Assembly (NCBI GenBank): GCA_910584665.1
Contig: CAJUBL010000060.1
Coordinates: 1 to 18,186, forward strand
Origin: an uncultured Muribaculaceae bacterium
Lineage (GTDB): Bacteria; Bacteroidota; Bacteroidia; Bacteroidales; Muribaculaceae
Length of the DNA: 18,186 nt
Direction of reading: 5' to 3'
In this document: in pieces, positions 1-8,185 of the stretch
How the letters are laid out: each line of letters starts with the position of its first letter
How positions within the stretch are numbered: the first letter of the stretch is position 1
Made by a program: the position numbers and the translations under genes
The notes under the pieces: model-generated
Databases searched by the model: none
The model's input: the letters and a program-made list of their open reading frames with translations, nothing else
Told to the model about the DNA's origin: nothing

Positions 1-35
1 GCCACCCAATGCTGGACCTCGAATTTGATTAACAT
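1..35 (-). CDS. Possible 5' end of a leftward gene, maybe an AAA-family ATPase (partial)
   Basis: On the minus strand an ATG at 35-33 opens a frame that stays open to the window edge and reads MLIKFEVQHWV. This resembles the opening of AAA_15/AAA_21-type ATPases, whose first strand often reads like 'MLIKFEVENF/NW.SF'. A good minus-strand promoter lies about 75 bp upstream (113-146), which supports a real start here. Only 11 full codons are visible, so no ATP-binding motif can be checked and the family is a guess. The competing reading is the plus-strand end of a gene (HPMLDLEFD then TAA at 30-32), which I think less likely because the promoter points leftward. Confidence 0.4.
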   Translation of the reverse strand, partial: MLIKFEVQHWV

Positions 36-112
36 TTTTTAAGAGACACTAGTGAGAGCTTTTAATGATTTTGACTATTCGTGTAAATAATGATACTGTT
101 TAATGTTGTTTA

Positions 113-146
113 CAAATATATATGTATTTTATAAAAAATCAGCAAA
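113..146 (-). promoter_or_regulatory. Leftward Bacteroidetes-type promoter
   Basis: Read on the minus strand, TTTG (146-143) is followed after 22 bases by TATATTTG (120-113), close to the consensus TTTG-N19-21-TAnnTTTG. Transcription would begin near position 106 and leave a leader of roughly 70 bases before the ATG at 35-33. The spacer is one base longer than ideal. Confidence 0.45.
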
Positions 147-271
147 CATACAGTTAATTAATGTAAAATCCCGTTTTCATGTTTCCAATATAATACAACA
201 TACCTATCAAATGCAAATTTTGGGGAGATTTTTTAATCTACGACATAAAAATGTGATATATTTATAAATTT

Positions 272-303
272 TTTGTATATTATAATCAAAAAGCATATAT
301 TTG
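272..303 (+). promoter_or_regulatory. Rightward Bacteroidetes-type promoter for the lipoprotein gene
   Basis: TTTG at 272-275 is followed by a 20-base spacer and TATATTTG at 296-303, an exact match to the Bacteroidetes -33/-7 consensus. The predicted start near 310 gives a leader of about 75 bases before the ATG at 384. Chance matches are easier in such AT-rich DNA, but the spacing and position are right. Confidence 0.55.
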
Positions 304-383
304 TGACATTATATTAGTTGAATATAAAAATATAATTAACTGTTCCAATGTAATAATACCAGCTAATTTAAATTAATCATATT

Positions 384-1466
384 ATGCAATTCAGGTTGTA
401 TTGTTCAGTGTTGCTATTTTGTCTGCTTATGGCGTCTTCTTGTGGAGAGTCTGTTTTTACTGCTAAGGTTGAAAAAATTGCAGAACCTGAAAAAACAGTT
501 GTGCTTGTTGCGGAAAAAATAGTAACAGATCATTTGTTTTCTGAATATTTTGCTGTGTTTGATACTTTGTTAATTTCATCGTGTCCAAATTCTCCTGAAT
601 TTATTTTTTATGTCTCGGATATTAAAAATAACAGACTTATAGGTTCTTTTATGCGTAGAGGTTTGGGCCCTCGCGAATATCTTGGTCTGACACCAATTAA
701 AAGGATAGAACATAAAGGCGACGATATTACTGCATTGACTTATGAACCGAACAAACGACAATTATTTGAGTGGAACATTACAAAATCAATTGAAATCGGA
801 GGTGATTCGATTCTAAGACTCGGATGTTATAAAAACCCGAATGAGTTTGGTTTTACATATTCTGGAATGTATAGGTTGGGGAAAAAATATCTGGGTTATA
901 CTCCGGGGTGTTCATTTGATGTCGATACAAAACCGTTATTACCGACATATTGGATTCTGGATGGATCAGAGATTACTCCAGCTTATGGAATATCGGTAGT
1001 TAAAGACGTGATTACTAATGAAAAAAGTGTAGTATCAGATAATTTCTTCTTTTCTTCGGCATGGAGTCTTAGTCCTGACAACTCAAAAGTTGTTGATGCC
1101 ATGAATTGGCTTCAACAAATAAACATCATAGATTTGGACAAAAATAATGTGTTTTCATATAGGGTTGAAGATTCTCCGGGTGAAGGTATTTTTAGAACCA
1201 AAATGGAACATGCCGCTTATCAGTATCATGATGTTGTGTGTGATGATAACTCTATTTACGGACTATATTTTGGAGAACCAATCGCAACATATGAAGAGAG
1301 CATGGGATGTTATTGGTTACATGAATTTGACTGGAATGGAAAATTTAAAACTAAGTATCATTTGACGGTTCCGATTTTGAGGATATGGCTTGATTCTTTT
1401 TCTGGTATTTTATATGGGTATTGTGCGGAAGATGATGCTATATATAAATTAAATATTGATTGTTAA
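384..1466 (+). CDS. BF3164-like / TolB-like six-bladed beta-propeller lipoprotein
   Basis: The 360-residue protein begins with a lipoprotein signal peptide: R4, a hydrophobic run over residues 5-17, then ASSC with the lipidated Cys at residue 20. It should therefore be anchored to an outer or inner membrane facing the periplasm or surface. The RRGLGPREYL segment (91-100) resembles the 'GRGPGEF' hallmark of BF3164-type lipoproteins of Bacteroidetes, which are predicted six-bladed propellers of unknown ligand. The alternating short strands and aromatic residues through the rest fit a propeller, although no regular repeat can be counted by eye. Codons are much more AT-rich than in the genes from 1514 onward, so the gene may have been acquired separately or be fast-evolving. 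It has its own promoter. The ATG at 384 is chosen because it places the signal peptide at the N terminus. The biochemical role is unknown. Confidence 0.75.
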   Translation: MQFRLYCSVLLFCLLMASSCGESVFTAKVEKIAEPEKTVVLVAEKIVTDHLFSEYFAVFDTLLISSCPNSPEFIFYVSDIKNNRLIGSFMRRGLGPREYLGLTPIKRIEHKGDDITALTYEPNKRQLFEWNITKSIEIGGDSILRLGCYKNPNEFGFTYSGMYRLGKKYLGYTPGCSFDVDTKPLLPTYWILDGSEITPAYGISVVKDVITNEKSVVSDNFFFSSAWSLSPDNSKVVDAMNWLQQINIIDLDKNNVFSYRVEDSPGEGIFRTKMEHAAYQYHDVVCDDNSIYGLYFGEPIATYEESMGCYWLHEFDWNGKFKTKYHLTVPILRIWLDSFSGILYGYCAEDDAIYKLNIDC

Positions 1467-1513
1467 GCAGATATTAAATAGTCTTATTCACGATGGTGTT
1501 TTGCATGTGAGAA

Positions 1514-2428
1514 ATGACAGAAGGCGTGAAGCAGAGGATCCGGAAAATATTGTTGAGGTGTGCTGACTGGGTGATGAATATCTTCCTGGGTGCTGTCGCG
1601 CTTTGTGTGTTGTGGTTTGTCGCCCAGCTGTTCGGGTTCGCGTCTTTTCATATTCCTACCGATTCCATGATGCCGACCATCATGCCGGGGGACAATATTC
1701 TTGTTGACAAGACTTATATGGGTGCCCGTATTTTTGATTTCTTTGATGCTATTGAGGGTAAACAGGTGAAAATACGCAGGACTCCTGGGCGGAAGCATAT
1801 AAAGAGCGGAGATATAATTGTGTTTAATTTCCCTTATTCTGACGGCTGGGACAGTATCGCGATGGATATACGTAAATATTATATGAAGCGGTGCGTCGCT
1901 GTCCCGGGTGATACGGTTGTGATACGAGATTGTCAGTATTTTGTCAACGGATTGCGGTTTGAAAAGGACTATGATCAGGCTGACAGGCTGTGCCGTTTTC
2001 TTGATATCAACCGGGATAATCCCGAGGAGATATCCCGGCATGTTTTCGTCAGGGCTTTCCCAAATGACAGTACGGTGCCGTGGACAATACGTGATTTCGG
2101 ACCGCTGACGGTTCCTGCCAGGGGAACAAGGATAGAAATGGATACTGAGAATGCTGCGGTCTACCGAAACTATATCGAGTGGGAGACAGGTGGCCGGATC
2201 TCGGTTTCCAATGACAGTGTGTTTCTGGACGGTGTGTTGCTGACCGGTTATGAGTTTGACATGGATTACTATTTTGTGGGAGGTGATAATGTTTTCAACT
2301 CTCAGGATTCCCGTTATTTCGGTCTGTTGCCCGAGCCGTTTATCGTAGGGAAGGCCTCGATGATATGGAAATCGGTTGACAGACGTTCGGGACGGATGCG
2401 GAAAGAACGCATTTTTAAAGCTTTGTGA
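1514..2428 (+). CDS. lepB: Type I signal peptidase
   Basis: Inner-membrane serine protease (304 aa) that removes signal peptides from exported proteins on the periplasmic face. A basic N terminus and one membrane segment (about residues 20-42) are followed by the catalytic Ser box TDSMMPTIMPGD, with Ser51 as nucleophile. The general-base Lys box is YYMKRCVAVPGD, with Lys125. The conserved C-terminal GGDNVFNSQDSRYFG box is at 256-270. All family S26 boxes are present, so the enzyme should be active. A stretch between the Lys box and the GDN box (about 140-240) is enlarged compared with the minimal enzyme, as is common in Bacteroidetes and in E. coli LepB. It starts 47 bases after the lipoprotein gene; no clear promoter is visible in that gap, so it may be read from upstream or from a weak internal site. 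The composition changes to the higher-GC style of the rest of the window at this gene. Confidence 0.93.
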   Translation: MTEGVKQRIRKILLRCADWVMNIFLGAVALCVLWFVAQLFGFASFHIPTDSMMPTIMPGDNILVDKTYMGARIFDFFDAIEGKQVKIRRTPGRKHIKSGDIIVFNFPYSDGWDSIAMDIRKYYMKRCVAVPGDTVVIRDCQYFVNGLRFEKDYDQADRLCRFLDINRDNPEEISRHVFVRAFPNDSTVPWTIRDFGPLTVPARGTRIEMDTENAAVYRNYIEWETGGRISVSNDSVFLDGVLLTGYEFDMDYYFVGGDNVFNSQDSRYFGLLPEPFIVGKASMIWKSVDRRSGRMRKERIFKAL

Positions 2429-2501
2429 TTTTTATATTGATACCTGTTTGTTTGCACTATTTGAAAAAATTAAAAAAATGTAACAGAATAATATGTTTTT
2501 G

Positions 2502-2533
2502 CTTGCGGGATAAAAAATTTCTGCGTATGTTTG
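2502..2533 (+). promoter_or_regulatory. Putative promoter of the RND efflux operon
   Basis: The 150-base gap after lepB contains TATGTTTG at 2526-2533, matching the -7 box TAnnTTTG, with CTTG (three of four bases of TTTG) ending 20 bases upstream at 2505. The 8-bp palindrome TTTGCAAA (2530-2537) overlaps the -7 box and could be part of an operator, though it is short. The predicted start near 2540 would leave a leader of about 40 bases. No regulator gene lies next to the operon. Confidence 0.45.
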
Positions 2534-2578
2534 CAAATAACAGGACGTCAGTTTATATAAACCTTAAATAGATTACCG

Positions 2579-3637
2579 ATGGATTATATCGCTTACATTG
2601 TCACTTCCATATCATTGCTTATGATGTCATCGTGTGCCGGACCGGGCGGCGGTATGTCGGCCGTAAACGGGTTGCAGCATGATGAAACCGAACCGACTGT
2701 TGAAGTCGATACGTTCCATCTTGTGGCTGCGGTGTTCAGGAGTGATGTTGTGAGTAACGGTAAGGTAAAGGCCGATGAATATGCCGATATGTATTTCCGC
2801 TCATCAGAACTTATAGATGATGTTGCCGTGCATAACGGACAGAGGGTGAGGAACGGCCAGGTTCTGGCACGTCTCGATCTGTTCAAGCTCAATGCCGAGA
2901 AGGACCGGCAGGAAGCTGCTCTTGCCCAGGCCAGGCTTGAGTTGCAGGATGTTCTGATAGGGCAGGGTTACAATCCTGAAAACATGGCTTCTGTCCCTGA
3001 GGATGTGATGCGGCTGGCACGTGTGCGAAGCGGATTGCAGCAGGCTGAATCCAATTATAATATGACGCTTCGCGATATCGATAATGCCACTCTTTCAGCT
3101 CCGTTTGACGGTATTGTGGCTAATGTCAAAGGGGCACGTCACACGATGGCAACGGCATCCGAACCGTTTTGCCGGATTATAAATGACAGCCGTATGTCGG
3201 TAGTGTTTCCGATACTTGAGAGTGAACTGCCTCATGTCGAAAACGGCGGGATGATTGAAGTCATGCCTTACAGCAGTGATAAAAAATATGTCGGGCATAT
3301 CAGCGAGATAAATCCTGTCGTGGATGAGAGCGGACATGTCACGGTAAAGGCCATTCTTGAGCAAAGCCGCAGTCTTATTGACGGTGTCAATGTAAGGGTG
3401 CGCTGTTCGCAGAGCCTCGGTAAGCGGCTTGTCGTGCCAAAGAGTGCCGTTGTGCTGCGGTCGGGCCGCCAGGTCGTATTCTGCTATAAGGATGGCAGGG
3501 CAATGTGGAATTATGTGACCACAGGTCTTGAGAATCTTGACAGTTATGAGATAACTGAAGGACTCGGTGAGGGGGATACCGTAATTGTGGCAGGTAATGA
3601 GAACCTTGCCCACGAGACACCGGTCAGGATAAAGTGA
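2579..3637 (+). CDS. RND efflux periplasmic adaptor (membrane fusion protein) lipoprotein
   Basis: Adaptor (352 aa) that joins an inner-membrane RND pump to the outer-membrane channel. The start is MDYIAYIVTS, a hydrophobic stretch, then MMSSC with Cys19 as the probable lipid anchor. The signal peptide is odd in having no Lys or Arg, but an in-frame stop at 2558-2560 and the lack of another start codon make 2579 the only ATG choice. The first half-lipoyl motif is HNGQRVRNGQVLARLD (85-100), followed by a short alpha-hairpin (about 101-168) and the second half-lipoyl strand LSAPFDGIVANV (172-183). The beta-barrel and membrane-proximal parts follow, with LVVPKSAV (284-291) and the closing EITEGLGEGDTVIVAG segment. 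This is the HlyD/AcrA order of domains. It is the first gene of a four-gene operon, and its stop overlaps the GTG start of the permease gene. Substrates cannot be inferred from it. Confidence 0.9.
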   Translation: MDYIAYIVTSISLLMMSSCAGPGGGMSAVNGLQHDETEPTVEVDTFHLVAAVFRSDVVSNGKVKADEYADMYFRSSELIDDVAVHNGQRVRNGQVLARLDLFKLNAEKDRQEAALAQARLELQDVLIGQGYNPENMASVPEDVMRLARVRSGLQQAESNYNMTLRDIDNATLSAPFDGIVANVKGARHTMATASEPFCRIINDSRMSVVFPILESELPHVENGGMIEVMPYSSDKKYVGHISEINPVVDESGHVTVKAILEQSRSLIDGVNVRVRCSQSLGKRLVVPKSAVVLRSGRQVVFCYKDGRAMWNYVTTGLENLDSYEITEGLGEGDTVIVAGNENLAHETPVRIK

Positions 3638-6600
3638 TCAGGATGGTAAGGTTTCTTATAAAGCGTCCGGTTGCGGTCATCATGGCATATCTCGCAGTGG
3701 TGATACTTGGATGTGTGACATTTGTCACGTTGCCGGTATCGCTGTTGCCCGATGTGGCTATTCCTCATATTTCTGTGCAGATCGCGGGTGACAATATGTC
3801 GGCGCGTGAACTTGAGAACACCGTGGTGACCCCGTTGCGCCGTCAGCTCATGCAGATATCTGAACTCGATGACATCGGCAGTGAGACCCGTGACGGTTCG
3901 GCCATAATCAATCTCACCATGGACTATGGCGTCAACATCGACCTTGCTTTTATCGAGGTAAATGAGAAGATTGATGCCGCAATGAACTCGTTGCCGCGTG
4001 ACATGCGACGTCCCAAGGCTGTCAAATCAAGCGCCACCGACATCCCGGTCATATACCTGCAGCTTACGCTCAGCGGTCAGGAAAATGATGACCGGTTCCT
4101 GGAAATGAGCGGCATAGCCGAAAATATAGTGAGACGCCGACTCGAGCAGTTGCCTGAGATTGCGATGGTCGATGTGACCGGAATTCCCGGCAAAGAGCTC
4201 AGGATGTGTCCCGATTATGGCCGTATGAGGCAGGCCGGGCTGACGGTCGGAGATATCGAATCGGCTCTCATGGCAAACAATATAGAGCCGGGAAGCATGG
4301 TGGTGCGCGATGGATACTATGAATATAATATTCAAGTATCCAACCAGTTGCGTACACCCGACGATGTGCGTGAGGTGAAGTTTATGAAGAACGGCCGCAT
4401 TTACCGTCTGGGAGACATCTGTAATGTCGGACTGGCAGGGGCGGTATCCAACGGCCTGACGACCTACAATAACCGGCGTGCCGTGACAATGTCCGTAATC
4501 AAGCATGGTGCCGAAAGTATGGATCAGCTTGAAAAGGCTGTCGATGAGACGATTGAATATTTCTCGAATCAATATCCGGACATATCGTTTGCCAAGACAC
4601 GCAACCAGACTCAGCTGCTTGACTTCACGATAAACAATCTTGAGCAGAACCTCATCTTAGGTCTGATACTTGTTTTTGTAGTGTGTGCATTGTTCATGCG
4701 CAGCATCAGGTTGCCTTTTGTAATCGGGATGACGGTGATCGTGGCGGTTATAATAACCTTTCTGCTGTTCTATCTGTTTAATGTCTCGATCAATATGATC
4801 TCGCTGGCCGGCCTTATACTTGCCGTGGGAATGATGATCGATAACTCGGTGATCGTTGCTGAGAACATCACACAGTACAGGGAGCGCGGATATTCGTCTG
4901 ATGACAGCTGTATCGCCGGTACAAACGAGATGATCACCCCATTGCTGAGTTCGTCGCTGACTACGGTGGCGGTATTTGTTCCCCTTGTATTCATGAGCGG
5001 CATAGCCGGCGCGATATTTGCTGACCAGGCTTTTGCCATTACGGCGGGTCTGGCTTCCTCCTATATTGTCGGTATCACACTTATGCCTGTACTGTACAGT
5101 ATACTTTTAAAAAACAAGCGCGTCGGAATGACACAGGGCCGGGAAAAAGGGGCTCTCGTAACACAATATGACCGGTGTATTGACAGGATCTTCAGGCATA
5201 AGGGCCTGTCGATAGCGTTTGTTCTGGCTGCCATAGTGGCGATATATCCGCTGTTCGGCGTTCTCGACAGTGAGCGCATGCCGGCAATTGAGAGCAGTGA
5301 GACGATGCTGGACATTGACTGGAATGAAGGTATCAATGTCAGTGAGAATCAGAGGCGCACACATGCGCTTATGGACTCGGTCGCACAGATGGTCCGTGAA
5401 CAGTCGGTGTTTGCCGGACCGCAGGATTTTATGCTGAGTGACGGGTATGACCTCACCGAGTCTGAGTGCGAGATATATCTGCGGGCCACATCTCCCGACA
5501 CACTCGTCATGCTCAGGGATCGTCTTGCCGGGATATTGTCACGTGACTACGGTTCGTGTACATATCGGTTCTCGGCTCCCGACAATGTGTTTGAGAAGGT
5601 GTTCTCGTCGTCAGAGCCACCGCTTGAAGCACGTCTGGCTCTCAAGTCCGGCAACAGGCAGGCGCTGGTCAGGCAGGCGACCGATATGAGGGACCGTATA
5701 GCGCTTAAGACCGGCATGGCGGTTCAGGATCTGCCGTTACGCCGGCAGATCAATATAAATATCGATCATGAAAGGCTCGCATTGTATGGTGTTGATGCCG
5801 GTGAGGTACAGCGTGTGCTGCGTTCGGCTTTCAAAGGCTCGGATGCAACTACATTGCGGTCATACACAGAGTATATTCCGATTAAAGTCACCGACAGGGG
5901 GCATAGTGTCGAAGAGGTGCTTGACGGTACTCTTGTGAAAGCGCGCGGCAACGGAGACGGGAAGCTGTCAGAGATTCCGCTCAAGGCACTTGTAACCACA
6001 ACATGGAGCCGGGATTTCAAGACCATAAAATCGGGTGTGAGTGGCGAATATATACCTGTCGCTTTTGATATCACCGCATCACAGGTCCGTGATGTGACAG
6101 ATATCATACGTACCGAGACCGGCAGGGATGGTGACTTTGATGTATTGTTCACCGGATCGCTGTTTTCCAACTCCAGAATGATGAAAGAGCTGATAGTCAT
6201 ATTGCTTGTATCGCTGTTACTGATGTATTTCATATTATGTGCACAGCTTGAGAGTTTTGTGCAGCCGCTTGTGGTGTTGCTTGAGATTCCTGTCGACATT
6301 ACGTTCGCATTGCTGAGTCTGTGGATTTTCGGGCAGTCTCTCAATCTCATGTCGGCGATAGGTATCATTGTGACATGCGGAATTGTAGTCAATGATTCTA
6401 TTCTCAAACTTGATGCCATCAATGAATTGCGCAAGACCGGCATGCCGTTGATGCAGGCGGTGCACACTGCCGGACAGCGTCGCCTGAAGCCGATCATCAT
6501 GACTTCGCTGACAACAATATTTGCTATGGTTCCGGTTCTTTTTACGGCCGATATGGGTTCTGATCTTCAGCGTCCGCTTGCCATTGCTATGATCGGGTCG

Positions 6601-6669
6601 ATGGTGGTCGGCACGCTTGTCAGCATTTTTATCATTCCTTTGGTCTATTATCTGATTTACCGTAAATAA
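3634..6669 (+). CDS. RND efflux permease 1 (AcrB/HAE-type)
   Basis: Inner-membrane proton-driven exporter (1011 aa), near the normal family length. TM1 is near residues 12-33, followed by the RND N-terminal pattern ending LPVSLLPDVAIPHISV. A large periplasmic loop precedes TM2-TM6 (about 338-490), and a second periplasmic loop (about 550-848) precedes TM8-TM12. TM4 carries GMMIDNSVIVAEN, where Asp403 matches the essential first Asp of AcrB (D407) and the second is Asn, as in many non-AcrB RND pumps. TM10 carries GIVVNDSILKLDAIN (916-930), with Asn920 at the AcrB Lys940 position and a charged Asp921/Lys925 pair nearby. The TSLTT motif in TM11 is present. The chosen start is GTG at 3634, giving a GTGA overlap with the adaptor stop; ATG at 3643 is an alternative that removes only three residues. 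It probably pairs with the adaptor, the TolC protein and perhaps RND permease 2. Confidence 0.93.
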   Translation: MIRMVRFLIKRPVAVIMAYLAVVILGCVTFVTLPVSLLPDVAIPHISVQIAGDNMSARELENTVVTPLRRQLMQISELDDIGSETRDGSAIINLTMDYGVNIDLAFIEVNEKIDAAMNSLPRDMRRPKAVKSSATDIPVIYLQLTLSGQENDDRFLEMSGIAENIVRRRLEQLPEIAMVDVTGIPGKELRMCPDYGRMRQAGLTVGDIESALMANNIEPGSMVVRDGYYEYNIQVSNQLRTPDDVREVKFMKNGRIYRLGDICNVGLAGAVSNGLTTYNNRRAVTMSVIKHGAESMDQLEKAVDETIEYFSNQYPDISFAKTRNQTQLLDFTINNLEQNLILGLILVFVVCALFMRSIRLPFVIGMTVIVAVIITFLLFYLFNVSINMISLAGLILAVGMMIDNSVIVAENITQYRERGYSSDDSCIAGTNEMITPLLSSSLTTVAVFVPLVFMSGIAGAIFADQAFAITAGLASSYIVGITLMPVLYSILLKNKRVGMTQGREKGALVTQYDRCIDRIFRHKGLSIAFVLAAIVAIYPLFGVLDSERMPAIESSETMLDIDWNEGINVSENQRRTHALMDSVAQMVREQSVFAGPQDFMLSDGYDLTESECEIYLRATSPDTLVMLRDRLAGILSRDYGSCTYRFSAPDNVFEKVFSSSEPPLEARLALKSGNRQALVRQATDMRDRIALKTGMAVQDLPLRRQININIDHERLALYGVDAGEVQRVLRSAFKGSDATTLRSYTEYIPIKVTDRGHSVEEVLDGTLVKARGNGDGKLSEIPLKALVTTTWSRDFKTIKSGVSGEYIPVAFDITASQVRDVTDIIRTETGRDGDFDVLFTGSLFSNSRMMKELIVILLVSLLLMYFILCAQLESFVQPLVVLLEIPVDITFALLSLWIFGQSLNLMSAIGIIVTCGIVVNDSILKLDAINELRKTGMPLMQAVHTAGQRRLKPIIMTSLTTIFAMVPVLFTADMGSDLQRPLAIAMIGSMVVGTLVSIFIIPLVYYLIYRK

Positions 6670-6670
6670 G

Positions 6671-8158
6671 ATGTACAAAAAGTTGCTTAACATACTTCTG
6701 GTCATGTCCTGTGGCATCTTTGGTGCCGCGGCGGGTGAACGTGTGACGCTGACTCTCGGTGATGCCATAAGGATGGCTAACGACTCGTCGCTTGCCTCGT
6801 TCCGTTACCAGAATCTCTATGCGTCGAACTACTGGCAGTGGCGCACGTTCAGAGCGAACCGTCTGCCCAGTCTGTCGATGGACCTGACGCCGGCGCGCTA
6901 CAATCGATTCATTACCCAGCGCTATAACTATGATGAGGATATAGATGTATTCCGCAGTCAGAAAAATTATATGGCGTCGGGCGGACTGTCGGTGACCCAG
7001 AATGTCGATTTCCTTGGTGGTTATTTTTACCTTGAAAGCAGTCTGGAGTATCTGCGTAATTTCGGGTCATACACGAGCAACCAGTTCTCGAGCATACCTG
7101 TCCGTATGGGTTATCGTCAGAGTCTTATCGGCTTCAATCCATTCAGATGGGAGCGGAAAATCGAACCTGTGAAATATGAAAGAGCCAGACGTGAGTTCAT
7201 CTATAATATGGAGAGTGTGTCTGAACAGGTTGTGACTTATTTTTTCTCGCTCGCTCTGGCTCAGTCGGAATACCGTCTCGCTCAGGACAATCTCGTGTCG
7301 TCAGACACGCTTTATACCATAGGGGAACGTCGTTTCAGGATTGCCGCCATATCTCAGGCTGATCTGCTGACGTTGAAGCTTGACAGGGTCAATGCCGAGA
7401 ATACGCTTGAGAATGCACGGATCAATCTTAAGCGGGCCCGTTTCGCCCTGGCGTCGTTCCTGGGTATGGATACAGATTCGGAAATTGAGGTCAGGACTCC
7501 GGGAACACCTTCCGCGTTTGATATTCCGCTTGATTTTGCCATCACGCAGGCCCGTGAGAATAATCCCAGACTGCTTGAACACCGCCAGCTTGTTCTGGAG
7601 GCCAGGCGTGATCTGAGCAAAGCAAAGGCCGAGTCCCGTTTCAATGCGACTGTCAATGCCAGCGTGGGTTTCAATCAGGTCGCCAACAAGCTGGGTGATG
7701 CCTATAATAACCCTATGCGTCAGGATCTTGTCTCGGTATCTGTCTCTATTCCGCTAATCGACTGGGGAGTGAGAAAAGGCAAGGTCAACACGGCCAGAAA
7801 TACCCTTAATGTTGCCGAAATAGCCGGCCGTCAGGAGGAGCTGTCAATCGATCAGGATGTCACGATTACCATAAGCGAGTTCGCGACACAGCAGCAGCTT
7901 GTGGCGAGTGCTGTTGAAGCCCTTGATCTCGCTGAGATGGCATACAGCCAGACCCGCCGGCGTTTCATAATAGGAAAAGCCGATATAAACAGTCTCACCC
8001 TTGCACTCAACCGCCAGCAGGAGGCCAGCAGGAACTATATCAACTCTCTGCAGAATTACTGGCTGAGCTACTATAAGATACGCAAGCTGACCCTTTTTGA
8101 TTTTGAGTTCAACACACCTATTCCGGTGATGTTTGACAATGCTATCGGGCTTGATTGA
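6671..8158 (+). CDS. TolC-family outer-membrane efflux protein
   Basis: Outer-membrane exit duct of a tripartite pump (495 aa). A signal peptide covers about residues 1-22 (basic YKK, hydrophobic core, then small residues FGAAAG before ERVTLTLGDAI). LTLGDAIRMANDSS is the usual start of the first outer-membrane efflux (OEP) repeat. The protein shows two such repeats, roughly 25-250 and 275-475, rich in long amphipathic helices (for example the 215-265 stretch and 380-460) that build the trans-periplasmic tunnel, with strands between them for the barrel. The gene starts one base after the stop of permease 1, so the two are surely co-transcribed. Unusually, a second permease gene follows it. The length is normal for the family and no frameshift is visible. 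Confidence 0.92.
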   Translation: MYKKLLNILLVMSCGIFGAAAGERVTLTLGDAIRMANDSSLASFRYQNLYASNYWQWRTFRANRLPSLSMDLTPARYNRFITQRYNYDEDIDVFRSQKNYMASGGLSVTQNVDFLGGYFYLESSLEYLRNFGSYTSNQFSSIPVRMGYRQSLIGFNPFRWERKIEPVKYERARREFIYNMESVSEQVVTYFFSLALAQSEYRLAQDNLVSSDTLYTIGERRFRIAAISQADLLTLKLDRVNAENTLENARINLKRARFALASFLGMDTDSEIEVRTPGTPSAFDIPLDFAITQARENNPRLLEHRQLVLEARRDLSKAKAESRFNATVNASVGFNQVANKLGDAYNNPMRQDLVSVSVSIPLIDWGVRKGKVNTARNTLNVAEIAGRQEELSIDQDVTITISEFATQQQLVASAVEALDLAEMAYSQTRRRFIIGKADINSLTLALNRQQEASRNYINSLQNYWLSYYKIRKLTLFDFEFNTPIPVMFDNAIGLD

Positions 8159-8185
8159 CCGGAATTGTAAAGAGAATGTCCGCAA

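Larger units (their letters stand above)
36..383. other. AT-rich divergent intergenic spacer with two promoters
   Basis: About 350 bases without a credible gene. The stretch is very AT-rich compared with the rest of the window and is full of short A and T runs. I see one leftward and one rightward promoter of the Bacteroidetes type (listed separately), both with the same -7 octamer TATATTTG. I see no convincing terminator hairpin, RNA gene or repeat array in it. Confidence 0.6.

Noticed and set aside
3..32. Plus-strand C-terminal fragment reading HPMLDLEFD then TAA
   Set aside because: It is only nine codons. The minus-strand reading has an ATG, a familiar protein start and a promoter pointing its way, so I prefer that. 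It cannot be excluded.
1490..1513. GTTTTGC just before lepB as a promoter -7 box
   Set aside because: It lacks the TA at the right place and would start transcription within a few bases of the ATG, so I do not call it a promoter.
1484..2041. A 185-codon minus-strand frame opposite the signal peptidase gene
   Set aside because: It overlaps the catalytic boxes of a clear lepB gene and has no family resemblance or promoter.
5766..6768. Long minus-strand open frames opposite the end of RND permease 1
   Set aside because: They are antisense to conserved membrane segments, and their translations are low-complexity (rich in Ser/Thr or His/Arg) without a domain.
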